The notes beneath the pieces are model-generated. The model was not told the origin of the DNA and made no database searches. It saw only the letters and a program-made list of their open reading frames with translations. The translations under genes were made by a program, and so were the position numbers. DNA of 52,657 bases from Oscillospiraceae bacterium (GTDB taxonomy: Bacteria; Bacillota; Clostridia; Oscillospirales; Acutalibacteraceae), in contig SVQC01000008.1 in the NCBI GenBank assembly GCA_015065585.1, forward strand, positions 1 through 52,657, read 5' to 3'. Of this stretch, positions 7,531 through 18,100 are shown one piece after another (position 1 is the stretch's first letter; each line of letters starts with the position of its first letter).

Positions 7531-10500
7531 CTATATTTTAATTTGTTTCTTTGCTTTTTTCTTTTTAGCAAGAACGATTATGAGTATTACAGCGCCGGCA
7601 AGTACAACAGCACCAGCGGCAGCAGCAACAACGATAATCACGGTTGTGCTTATACCCTTATCTATCTTAAGACGGGTATCAACGATGCTAGAAACGTCAA
7701 ATGCGCTTTCAACGAAGTCGATAACGTTACCGTTTTCGTCACGTCTTAACATCTGATATTCGGCATAAATAATCTTTCTTGAATTAGGAGTTTTAGACTC
7801 ATCAGTAACAATGGTAAACTCGATATCGTCTATAAAGAGTTCTACATAACCGGGGGTCTGAAGGGTGATGTAGGGTTCGCAAGAGGTAAAGGTATAGGAA
7901 ACATCTACCCACTCGCCTTCCTTAAGGTCCTTAATAGCAATGATAGCGTGTTCATCACCAGTCTTAGCCCAAGCATACGTAGAGCTCTTATTAGAGTGAA
8001 GCTTGATTGCACCGTCGGTATGGAAATGCTTACCGAGTTTAACCTTCATGGTAACGGTGTAGCTATGCTCGGCAGAAAGGGTAGTACCTGTATTAAGAAT
8101 TACGGAGCTTTCAAAGTATCTGGTTTCACCTTTTCTGTGGAGAGAATATCTGCCGCTGGTAACATTATCCTTACTGTTGCCTTCCTTAAGGCTGTCATAA
8201 AGCTCGAAGTCAAAGTCATGGATGGAATAAGCCTCCTTCGCTTCGGCAGCAGCTTTAAATATGCCGTCGTCAAAGTTCTGAGAAACCTTAGTATTAAGGA
8301 AGTTAGCGTATACGGTCATTATCTTATCGGAAATTACCATATCAGCATCATTAAGCTTGGTAAGACCGCCGTTAGCATCCATAAGGTAGTAACCAGCAAA
8401 CCATTTACCGGGTACGGTAGGAGTTTTAGGAAGCTTGCTCGCAAAGCTAGTACCAGGTTTACCGGAAATAAATGACGGAATCTGAGAACAGCCGTTGTTC
8501 ATAATAAAAGCACCGGTAGCTCCCTTTTTAAGAGCTGTAATCTTAATATCATCAATCTGTGCCTTGCCGTCATCACCGGTAGCGTGCATAAAGAGATATT
8601 CATTATCCTGAACAGCCTTAGATGCATCAATAAGCACTGAAGCAGTGTACCACTGACCTATCTTAAGGTCGGTATCAATTTTAACGCTACCAGAAACCTT
8701 AGCACGAGAAGAGTAAATATTAGTTTCCTGTGCGGTGGAGAAGCCAACTACTATAGGTGCAGGTAAGGTTTCGGCAATACGATATTTAAACTCAATAACG
8801 TACTGATATTCAGGGTTAGCTTTAAATACGTCTTTGCCTTCAGCGATTACGAAGAAGGATTCGTGAGTAAGCTCGGTAGTTCTGTCAATTTCGATTACCT
8901 TATTACCCGAAGCCGCGCCCTTTGTAGTTACGTTATGAGCAAGAACGAGCTGAAGCTTAGCTTTATTTATATCCATATAATAATCGATATCATAATTCTC
9001 AAAGGTATAGGTTCTTTCATCGTTCTCAGTGTATCCTGCATAGACAGTTATTGCTGTATCAGCTTCAAACGTGGCCTGAGTGAAAGGAATTGTACATTCA
9101 GGGTCTGTATACCAACCCTTGAATTTACAGCCAAATTTAACAGGATTAGCAGGAAGTTTTATTTTCTCGCCGGCATTTCCGCGAACAAGAACACTGTCTT
9201 TGCTGTTATTACCATCGAAGAAAATGTAAGGTGCTTCAATAGCCTCAACAATTACGTTGTCAATAAGTAAATCTAAATAGCCGTTCTCATTGCCGCTAAA
9301 TGTAATATACAACATAAGGTCTTTTCCCACACTGCTCTTAAATTGTGTGGAGAAATAGAAGGAATTAGTCTGCCAGTCTTTAGAGGAGAAATCCATCTTA
9401 GTAGCGGCAGCGCCATAAGTAGTTAAATGAGGAGTATCCCAGATATTTTCAGCTCTTGCAGTAGCTACGTTAACAGTTGCATTAGCAAGATTTGTATTTA
9501 ATACCTTATAGCTATATGTAACCCTATAAATAGTGTCGTCAAAAAGATTACGCTTAACGGTAAAGCAGTGGTCCTTATCGGAGGTTCTTGTATTAAAGAG
9601 AGCCTTGGTTACCTGAACACTAGTGCCTGCGTGAGCCGTAGCAATATGCTCGTCGATTTCAGCCTGAGTGTTCTTCTTGGTAGAACAGGCAGAGCATACG
9701 TATTTATAAACGTAGTCCCATCTATAATCAAAACGAAGAGCGTTATCGTTATCTATACCAATACCGCTTTCGTCTATCTTCATAAGTCTACTAAAGGCCT
9801 CGGGAACCTTGGGGAAGGTATAATTATTAAAGGTAAGGGGAACAGCGCCCCAATCAGCATAAACATCAAAGGACTTTCTGCCAAATACTAAATCAGCTTC
9901 GGTAGCAGGTACTTTTAGTCTTTCATCAAGGCACCAACGCTGTAATACAGCTTTATCGGGATGAGTAAGGGTGGGAAGATTCACCTTTTCACCACGTTTG
10001 CCTTTTATAACCATATCAGGTTCATTATTGTTTTGATGAACAATAACAGTAGACTCAGAAGGCTGGATGGTAGCATTGATTGCAACATCGTCAACATAAA
10101 GGAGAACATCTTCATTAGCCTTTAATGTGAAACCTAAGTACATAGTTGTGCCGCCATTAAAATTGGTAGTAAAGGTAATTTTGCCTTCCTTCCAACCCTG
10201 ACCTGCATCGGACTTAGGAGCCACGAAACCAGCAGTTTCACTTTGGAATCCATACTGAGTAACATTGCCAAATACATTGTGGTTAGCGGCTGATGTAGCG
10301 TAGAATATAACGTCGGTATCAGCTTTTGCAAGATAATATTTGAATGTTAATGTATATTCTGTGCGATTTTGAAGACCGGAGCCAAGCCACATATACATTT
10401 CATTTGAAGCATATTTACTGCTAGCATTAATATCGCTAGGGCTTTCTTTGGTATCGGTGTTATCCTTTTTCCAATCACATTTTATAGAATAAGCGCTATC

Positions 10501-11835
10501 GTTATATGTAACTTCGTTTGTTCTGTCCAAAACCCAAGAGAACCATTCACGGTTTGTTTTCTTTATAAAACCACCGCTCACTGTCTCGGGCGTCCAATCA
10601 CTTATAACTACATCTTTTCCTCTTATGTTACCCTTATATTCATCAAAATCCTGATATAAGCCAGGAAGGTCGGATTTCCATAAACTATACAAGGTTTTAT
10701 TAGTGTAACCAAATTCAGTATCGGTGAATTCATCTGTACCTTCTTCAGTAGTATACCAACCCATAAACCACTTCACGCCTTCAGCGTCAACAGGGTCAGC
10801 TGGATATTCAACTACTTCGCCGGGTCCACCAACCAAAGTATAATCCTGATTATTAAGGTTATCCTTAAATATATAGGTAACAGGGGCATCCCAAGAGGAA
10901 TAAACTATCTGAACACCGGAAGTAAATACTAGGTTTTCAGCCTTTTTGGTTCTGGCTTCATCAGTAAACCAACCCAAAAATTCATGTTCTTCTTCGAAAG
11001 CTCTATCGCTTATATCAGGCAAATTAACAGCATTACCTACAGTACCGTAAATCATTTCAGACTTGCCGGAATACTGGTCGTTTATGATAACAAGACCGCC
11101 GCCTTTGCCAAGCTTGTTAATAGTAATGTCATCAAAGGAAATGAGGAATGATGAGAAAGATTCAGACCATAAGGCTAGAGCTTTATCCTTTGAGCCCATA
11201 TCAGCAGGGGTAGTGAATACATATGATACCTCATGCCACTCAGTTTCAGAATATTTTACGGTGAAGTCACCTGAAGCACTCTTAAAGGTGCATTCCTTAG
11301 AACCGGTAACACCGGTTGCAACAACACAGAGCGTGTCAGTCATGGTATTTATGTAGTTAGTATCATTTCCTGAAAGCTTTTCATTAAAATAAGCATTGTA
11401 ACCCAACTTAATAACACACGGCTTATCTGCAACAACGTTAGCGTTAGTAGCAGGAGCTTTTGTAGCCTGCACCTTCATAGTCAGATAATAGGTAGTAGAC
11501 GGTTCAAGGTAATATAACTGACCGTTATTTTCTAATCTATAACCTGATTTACGGTTATATCCGTTGTTGGGGTCTTTAACGCCAATACCCCATATCTGAA
11601 GGTATTTATTAGTGTCGCCTCCCAACTGCCAACCAACACCGTAATAACCCGCACCTGTACTTATCGCTGTATTCTTATTGGTAGTAGAATTAACGAAGGT
11701 GTCAAAGGTAAAGGTGGTGATGTTGCCTGCCGCATTTGTTGAAAAGCTCATAGGAACGTAAACCGTACCAATAAGCAAAACAAGACAAATAGCCAAGCCA
11801 AGCAGCTTTTTAAAATTACATTTTACTTTTGTCAT
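7531..11835 (-). CDS. Large membrane-anchored modular carbohydrate-binding surface protein
   Basis: 1434 residues with a signal peptide (about 1-36). The body alternates beta-sandwich modules resembling CBM4/9-type domains (each ending in a strand such as LLIDNVIVEAI or LYVDDVAINAT) with Flg_new/InlB B-type repeats (FKGWYTDPECTIPF, FLGWFTDEARTKK, FMGWYTTEEG). The C-terminus has a membrane helix at about 1397-1421 followed by a Lys-rich tail, so it should be tethered to the cell membrane. No catalytic domain is recognised. One module contains a spaced C-x2-C-x12-H-x4-H motif at about 714-735, unusual outside the cell. It likely holds polysaccharide near the GH16 lipoprotein encoded immediately downstream. 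Confidence 0.82.
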   Translation of the reverse strand: MTKVKCNFKKLLGLAICLVLLIGTVYVPMSFSTNAAGNITTFTFDTFVNSTTNKNTAISTGAGYYGVGWQLGGDTNKYLQIWGIGVKDPNNGYNRKSGYRLENNGQLYYLEPSTTYYLTMKVQATKAPATNANVVADKPCVIKLGYNAYFNEKLSGNDTNYINTMTDTLCVVATGVTGSKECTFKSASGDFTVKYSETEWHEVSYVFTTPADMGSKDKALALWSESFSSFLISFDDITINKLGKGGGLVIINDQYSGKSEMIYGTVGNAVNLPDISDRAFEEEHEFLGWFTDEARTKKAENLVFTSGVQIVYSSWDAPVTYIFKDNLNNQDYTLVGGPGEVVEYPADPVDAEGVKWFMGWYTTEEGTDEFTDTEFGYTNKTLYSLWKSDLPGLYQDFDEYKGNIRGKDVVISDWTPETVSGGFIKKTNREWFSWVLDRTNEVTYNDSAYSIKCDWKKDNTDTKESPSDINASSKYASNEMYMWLGSGLQNRTEYTLTFKYYLAKADTDVIFYATSAANHNVFGNVTQYGFQSETAGFVAPKSDAGQGWKEGKITFTTNFNGGTTMYLGFTLKANEDVLLYVDDVAINATIQPSESTVIVHQNNNEPDMVIKGKRGEKVNLPTLTHPDKAVLQRWCLDERLKVPATEADLVFGRKSFDVYADWGAVPLTFNNYTFPKVPEAFSRLMKIDESGIGIDNDNALRFDYRWDYVYKYVCSACSTKKNTQAEIDEHIATAHAGTSVQVTKALFNTRTSDKDHCFTVKRNLFDDTIYRVTYSYKVLNTNLANATVNVATARAENIWDTPHLTTYGAAATKMDFSSKDWQTNSFYFSTQFKSSVGKDLMLYITFSGNENGYLDLLIDNVIVEAIEAPYIFFDGNNSKDSVLVRGNAGEKIKLPANPVKFGCKFKGWYTDPECTIPFTQATFEADTAITVYAGYTENDERTYTFENYDIDYYMDINKAKLQLVLAHNVTTKGAASGNKVIEIDRTTELTHESFFVIAEGKDVFKANPEYQYVIEFKYRIAETLPAPIVVGFSTAQETNIYSSRAKVSGSVKIDTDLKIGQWYTASVLIDASKAVQDNEYLFMHATGDDGKAQIDDIKITALKKGATGAFIMNNGCSQIPSFISGKPGTSFASKLPKTPTVPGKWFAGYYLMDANGGLTKLNDADMVISDKIMTVYANFLNTKVSQNFDDGIFKAAAEAKEAYSIHDFDFELYDSLKEGNSKDNVTSGRYSLHRKGETRYFESSVILNTGTTLSAEHSYTVTMKVKLGKHFHTDGAIKLHSNKSSTYAWAKTGDEHAIIAIKDLKEGEWVDVSYTFTSCEPYITLQTPGYVELFIDDIEFTIVTDESKTPNSRKIIYAEYQMLRRDENGNVIDFVESAFDVSSIVDTRLKIDKGISTTVIIVVAAAAGAVVLAGAVILIIVLAKKKKAKKQIKI

Positions 11836-11883
11836 AATTCCAACCCTTTCTTAAAATTTTTTTGTTGATAATTATACATCTTG

Positions 11884-11913
11884 ATTATACAAGTATCTGC
11901 TAGTAATTGTCAA
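11884..11913 (-). promoter_or_regulatory. Promoter of the modular surface protein/GH16 lipoprotein operon
   Basis: Minus-strand TTGACA (11908-11913), 18-bp spacer, TATAAT (11884-11889). Both hexamers match consensus, with a leader of about 45 nt. Confidence 0.8.
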
Positions 11914-12024
11914 GCAAAATATATGTGATTTTATAAATTTTGCGTAATTTTTTTATTATTTTTCGTTCATATAGGCAATTTGACGACAAAATTTCCCTTT
12001 AAGTGTAAAGTTTGGGTTGCTTTT

Positions 12025-12108
12025 GATTAGGGATAACGTCTTCTGCGGATGGCTGCATCTCACCCGTTTCACCGAAACATAGTCTTCTCTCTTGGGAGAA
12101 GACTTATG
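12025..12108. repeat. Dispersed palindromic repeat, family B (degenerate copy 2)
   Basis: GGATAACGTCTTCTGCGGAT, then GGCTGCATCTCA, match the left half of the 42.6-kb copy with a few changes. The centre has been replaced by GTTTCACCGAAAC and GTCTTCTC/GAGAAGAC hairpins. It fills most of the non-coding gap between two minus-strand genes; no ORF is supported here. Confidence 0.6.
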
Positions 12109-12114
12109 GACATA

Positions 12115-12146
12115 AAAATCTCCGCGAATTTCTTCGCGGAGATTTT
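12115..12146 (-). terminator. Terminator of the giant GH16 gene
   Basis: AAAATCTCCGCGAA pairs with TTCGCGGAGATTTT around a 4-nt loop, directly after the stop codon. Confidence 0.9.
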
Positions 12147-12147
12147 C

Positions 12148-15100
12148 TTATCGGTTAATACCTTTTGCCCAGTTCATTTCACTTCCAAGTCCTGACTGCT
12201 GATATATTCTTACGTAATCAAGCTTGGTTTCGTAGTAGTCTACAGCCCGCTGAGCATCGGTTGCCTTATTCCAGTTGTCATTGCCCATACCTACGGCGCA
12301 CATACACTGACTTATGATAAGGAAGCTGGTAGTACCGTTAAAGGTACTGATATCGCTATTATTATATTCAAAGAACTTAACGCCGTCAAAAGCAAAGGTT
12401 GCTTTTTCTCCCGTCCAGAGATAAGTAAAGATATGATAATCATCATAAAGACTCGTTTCATCGGAATCGGGAACATAGGTCTGACCTCTGCCTGAGTACT
12501 TATCACTATCAAGACTTGAATGTCCCGTATCCTTACTGCCTACGGCAGTCCACCAATAATGCACGTTAGGTACGTAATGGTTTAGATTGCCGAAGTTTTC
12601 GAGTATATCGATTTCAGTTCCAAAGCCCTGTACGTCACGGTTGAAATTAGTAGCTCCGCCGCCGCGTCCTGTCCAGAAGCCCGTATAAGAAAGTGGCTGA
12701 CTGAGTTTTACTTTAATTTCAAGCATACCGAAACGGTAGTTCATAGTATACTGGGTAGACATTTCAGAAGCGATATTATTTATACCGTTTTCGCCTATAC
12801 GCGCCGCTGTAAGAACAGCTTTACCGTCCTGCATAAATATACCCTGCTCTACGTCTCTGCCAAGATACGTGGTATATCCGCTGCCTCCGGGGTTTCTGAA
12901 GTCGGTCTTACCGCCAACCATACTGTCACGGCCGTTCCAAGCGCCCTCTACTCTGCCTGAATAGGATTTCCAAACAGATAAATCCATCTGGGAAGCGTTG
13001 AATTCGTCGGCAAAGGTTAAAGCATAGGTGTCGCTGTCAACCTTTACGGTTCCCTCACGGTAATAACCGTTTTTGAGGTCAATACCGCAATCAAGTCCAT
13101 CCTTCATCTTAAGGTAATCAATAAAGTCTATAACGCCCTGCATAGTAGCAAGGTCGCTACCGCCCTTTATAATCAGTTTTCCGTTTACTACGGCAATAAC
13201 GTATTTATTTTCATCATCTACGGTTATATTCGCGCTTTCCTGACGCTTAGTATCGCCTATAATTATTTCATTTCTCTTTGCAGTAGTCTTTTCAGTTACA
13301 CTATCAAGGGTTATATTATGTGTGTTTTTAGCGTAATCAATAAGATTTTCAATCTGCATACCGTAAATATAAGGCATGGTTTTAGGATGAACGATTCTGA
13401 AGTTATTTAAAGGCGCATCGGCTATGGTATGAACGTCAACGTCTGTAATTTCGCTGTTAACGTCCTCCCCTTCCTTAACCGTAGTCTTCTTATCGGAAGA
13501 ATAGAAGGTGTATACATTGCCGCTAGCGCTTCTGAGCTTCACATAAGCTCTGGCGCCGGTAAGACGGGTATCCTGCTCAGCAAAATCGGTCATATAACCG
13601 CTGAAACAAACCTCATCGTTTTTACCGTCATAATCCCAATTTACATTGAACTTATAGGTCTTCTTTATGGTAGCGTGACCTTTATCTTTAGAGTTTTTAA
13701 TATTTATAGGTTTAACCATTATACCATTATCGGTATAAACTCCCGTTGCGGTATTTCTTGCGTTTTTAAAGATAATTCCGCGTTCAATAAGGGTAAAGGT
13801 TTCGCCGCCGACAGCTATACTGGTATAATCCACCGACTTATAGGAGAAGACGAAGCGCATAGCCTGTTTATCGACAGTCTCTTTTGCCTCTTCGGTCAGC
13901 ACCATTGCGCCTTTTTCGTTTAATACGTCGACCTCAGTGAAAGCAAAATTATCAAGAGAAATTTCCTCGCCGTTTTCCGCATCGGTGGTAACGTAAAGGA
14001 AATCACCATATACAGCATTGGGGTTATCTTTAATATTCGCATTACTGTCATTAGGCACGGTATAAGCAAAGGATGATGTTAAATACAGCGTTGCGGTATG
14101 CCAATTATTATCAGCATTAGCGCCTGAAACGGTTATAAAGTTACCTTCATCGGTATAATCAGTACGGTTTTCATTTATGCTCGTTCCGTTTGCAGTAGCA
14201 AAGCCTATTTTTGCATCAGTGCCGTTTGTTTTATATTCAAAGGTTACTTTATAGGAGGTATTATCCTTAATTTTTCCAAGTCTGAATATACCCTGATTGC
14301 CAAGGGAGGCAAAGGTTAAATAGCCGTTTGCCACGGTATTTTCCTTTGAGAAAACATTGGCGTCATTTGACTTATAGGAGTACGCGTCAAAGCCCTCGGC
14401 ATTATCCTGCCATTTGGAATATACGTAGGTTATACCCGAGCTGAGAGCCGACGGGCTGTAAGAGGTTGTATATTCGGGGTTTGTATACCAGCCAATAAAC
14501 TTAGCAAACTGAGAAACAGGAGGCAGGGTTACGGCATTTACACTTGCGCCCTCTTGCGCCACCTTATACGTACCTGCTCTGCCATCTTGACCAAGGAAAG
14601 CAACGACAGCAGTGTCGCTGGACAATTTCTTTACGTTTACAGCATCTATAAGAAGCTCGGTTTTACCCTCAACCTGAGGATTGAAGCTGATATACAGACA
14701 AGACGTAGCTGCCCCTGCAAAAGCGGTTTTAAAGTAAACGGTAGCTTTTTTCCAGCCGTCTCCCTTTTCGCTGGAATAAACGCGATAGGTAGCATCATTA
14801 TACTCGGTTGCGTAAGCCCAGTAATCATATCTGTTCGCCGTACGGAATTTGATATCAACGTCGCCTATACTGTCCTTAAGCTTATAATAGAAAGAAACAG
14901 CATAAACGTTATCGTCGTATACATAACCAAGATTCGTTACGTGACGGCAATCGTTCATATAGCCCTCTCTATAGGTATAGCTATACTTAAGAGAACGCTG
15001 GGTGTCATATGAATCCTCAGTAGTAACAAATACATCATCGCCGCGAACATAACGGCTGTTATCATTTTCAAATTCATAATTTTCAAAATCCAGCGGCTTT

Positions 15101-18100
15101 ATCTGTTCGCCTACATAAATCTTAGTATAAGCTTCGCTGGCGTGAGTATTTGAGGTAACAGGAGTCTTAATGTCTGCCTCTTTATAAAATCCGCCTATCT
15201 CGTAATAGTCATTAACGCCTATTTGGTCAAAATCAATAGGCTGACCGTAGGTACCGACAAAAGTGTATGTTTTATTTCTTCTTTCGTTGTATACATCGGT
15301 TACATTACGGTTTGCATCTACACGGGTTAACGAAACATTATCAATATACAAATTGCCGTTACTGCTAGTAGCTACGAAATACAGGTATTTACGAGTGCCA
15401 AGATCGGACGAAGTGGTTATTTTTACCGAATAACGTGTCCACTGACTTGCGGCAGGAAGCGATATATCATCAGTAAGCTTATAAGTGGTACTGGTATCAC
15501 ATTGAGCGCTACTGGTAGTACCGCGATAGAATTTAAACGTTCTTGCATTGCCCCTGTAGACAAAGCTTATTACATAAGTTTTGCCGCTTTCAAGGGCAAT
15601 CATACCACCGCTGTTCATAACAGGGAATCTGGCAGCCTTAGAGCTACCTACAGCAGCAGATTGAGGTTTTACCTGTACGCTATAAGAACCGTTAAATTGA
15701 TAATTGGTAGAATAGGTTACGTCCTTTAAAACGGCTGCCGTACCGCTATAGCTCATAAGGCTGGAAAGGTTTTCGCCTAAATCTTCAAAATTTGCATAGG
15801 TTACAGGACTGGAGGACGCCCATTTTGCATACAGAGTAGTGTCGGATGAGGGGTAAACCAAAGATGAGAAAATCGTAGTGGTACTTGAATTAGTATACCA
15901 ACCGTAGAAGGTATCTCCCGAGCCTTCGGCAGGGAGAGGCAGTTTAGTACCCTTTACGCCAATGGTAACAACATTTTCCATACCGCTTTTGTTAAAATTA
16001 AAGGTTACGGTAGAAAATCTGCTGTCAATAGGATAAACGACTACGTCATCTATGCAAAGCGTTGCGGTATTTGCAAAACTTACAGACATCGAAAGACTGC
16101 TTGTTGCAGGAGTAACAACTACGGTTGTTTCCTTAAAGGCAGAGCTGCTTTGTAGGGTTACGGACTGACCGCCGATATTAAGAGTAACATTTCCGGTAGC
16201 TGTATAACTAAAGTCAACACCGTATTTCGTACCTGCAGTAACTGTACCAAGATTCACGGTTGTATTTCCGCTAACTTTTAAGTACTTATTTTCAACATCT
16301 GCAGTATCTTGCACCACAGCAGCGTTGGTAACGGTATTTGAATAATTTTCAAAGCCCTCGCCCTCTATATAGTAGGCATAAAGACTGCTTGGAGTATCGG
16401 AATAGGTATAAGTATCTACATAAGTAGAGGTATATCCCCCGTCGGTGCACCAGCCAGCAAATTTCTTGGCGGTAAGCTTGACTTCATTCAGTCTTACCTT
16501 ACTGCCCTTAGCATCTGTAACAACCTTATTTCTGCCGCCGAAATTATCGTTGACTATAACGGCGCCCTTGTCGTAATCAATCTCTGCTATATTGACAGAA
16601 TCAATATAAACAGTATAATCTCCGCTTGCGCTTGAACCAACCTGAAGCGTAAGCAGATTTGAAGCGCTGTTTAAAAATTCGGCATCACAGATTATTGCGC
16701 CCATATAATAAATATCTTTAGGCTGATTTTTGCTTACGGTAAATGAGCCCGAAAGGGTCTTTACATCGCCCTTATTCTCATTCATAGTAGCAAGATTAAA
16801 GGTAATATCGGTGTTTGCCGAAATAAGCTTATAATTAAAGGTAACAATATATCTCTGTTCACTTCTTAAAGGAGCGATTAATATATTATGCTTAGCAGTA
16901 CTTTGACTATTAGTTATTTTTACAGCCTTTTTGCCTATATAAGCATTATCTTGGGTAACAGACACACCCGTTTCGGTCTGATATTTATAATTCTCAAAGT
17001 CATTACCAATAGACCAACCTGCATAAAGCGTATTGTAATAAGCATTGGAATTAACAACCTTGCCAACATATTCTTTGCAGGCTCTGTCAAAATACCAACC
17101 GTCAAAAGCATAACCCTCGCGAACGGGAATCTCATAATCTGAAAGCTGGTCACCGCCCATAATGTTAACGGTCTTCTCGGTTGCACCGTCGTCAAATGCA
17201 CCGCCGTTAGCATTAAAAGTAGCCTGACTTTCACCAATAGGTTTCGTGATTATAATATCATCAATATAAGCAACGGCATCTTTATGGGCAGCGGCATAAA
17301 ATTTGAGGTAAAGCATATTTGAATTACTGCTGAGAGCATCAGTAACTAAAACAGTTCTACCGGTACGCCACTGGTCAGTTCCGTCGGGAGAAAGAGTGGC
17401 GGCATAGCGCGTTACCGGTGATGTTCCGCCCCAAACGTTATTATCGTCTGTGTAAAGCTCAAAATTACAGTTTCCCGAACCGGGTTCAAGTCTGTATTTA
17501 TATGTAATTATATAGGTTGTATTAGCCTCAAGTCTTGTAAGGGATAGGTTGTTATCCTGTTGAGTTCGTCTGCTGTCCCAATTTTGTCCTTTGTAACCAG
17601 AGCTAGGAACATAGTGCTGATTATAGGTTTCAGGAACATAACGGTACTGGAACACCTTTTTGCCGTGAGGAGCAGTTTCATCCTCAACAGTGCTTACAAA
17701 AGGAGTGGCAAAGCTATATGTACTGTTATAAGGAATATAGCTTTCGAAACTGAAATGAGTGTTACTGTATTTTGCATATAATGTAACTTCACAGTTTTCT
17801 TTAGTTATTACGGTATCCGTAAAAGGCGTGGTAAGGTTAGTATCTAGATACCAACCCTCAAAATCATAACCCGCCTGATATTTTGGATTTTCTATATTTA
17901 CCTTATCACCGATTTTATGCGGAAACTTGGTCTTAGAAATAGTGCCGCCCTTTGCATTAACGGTAATATTAAGGGTCTTGTCAATCTTTACATCGTCAAT
18001 AAAAATCTGAACGCCGTTATAAGACTCAAAGGAAAGGGCTAACGCGCTTCCGTTAGAGCCAAAAGAGGCAGGAGTGGTAAAGGTATAAGTAAGGTCAACC

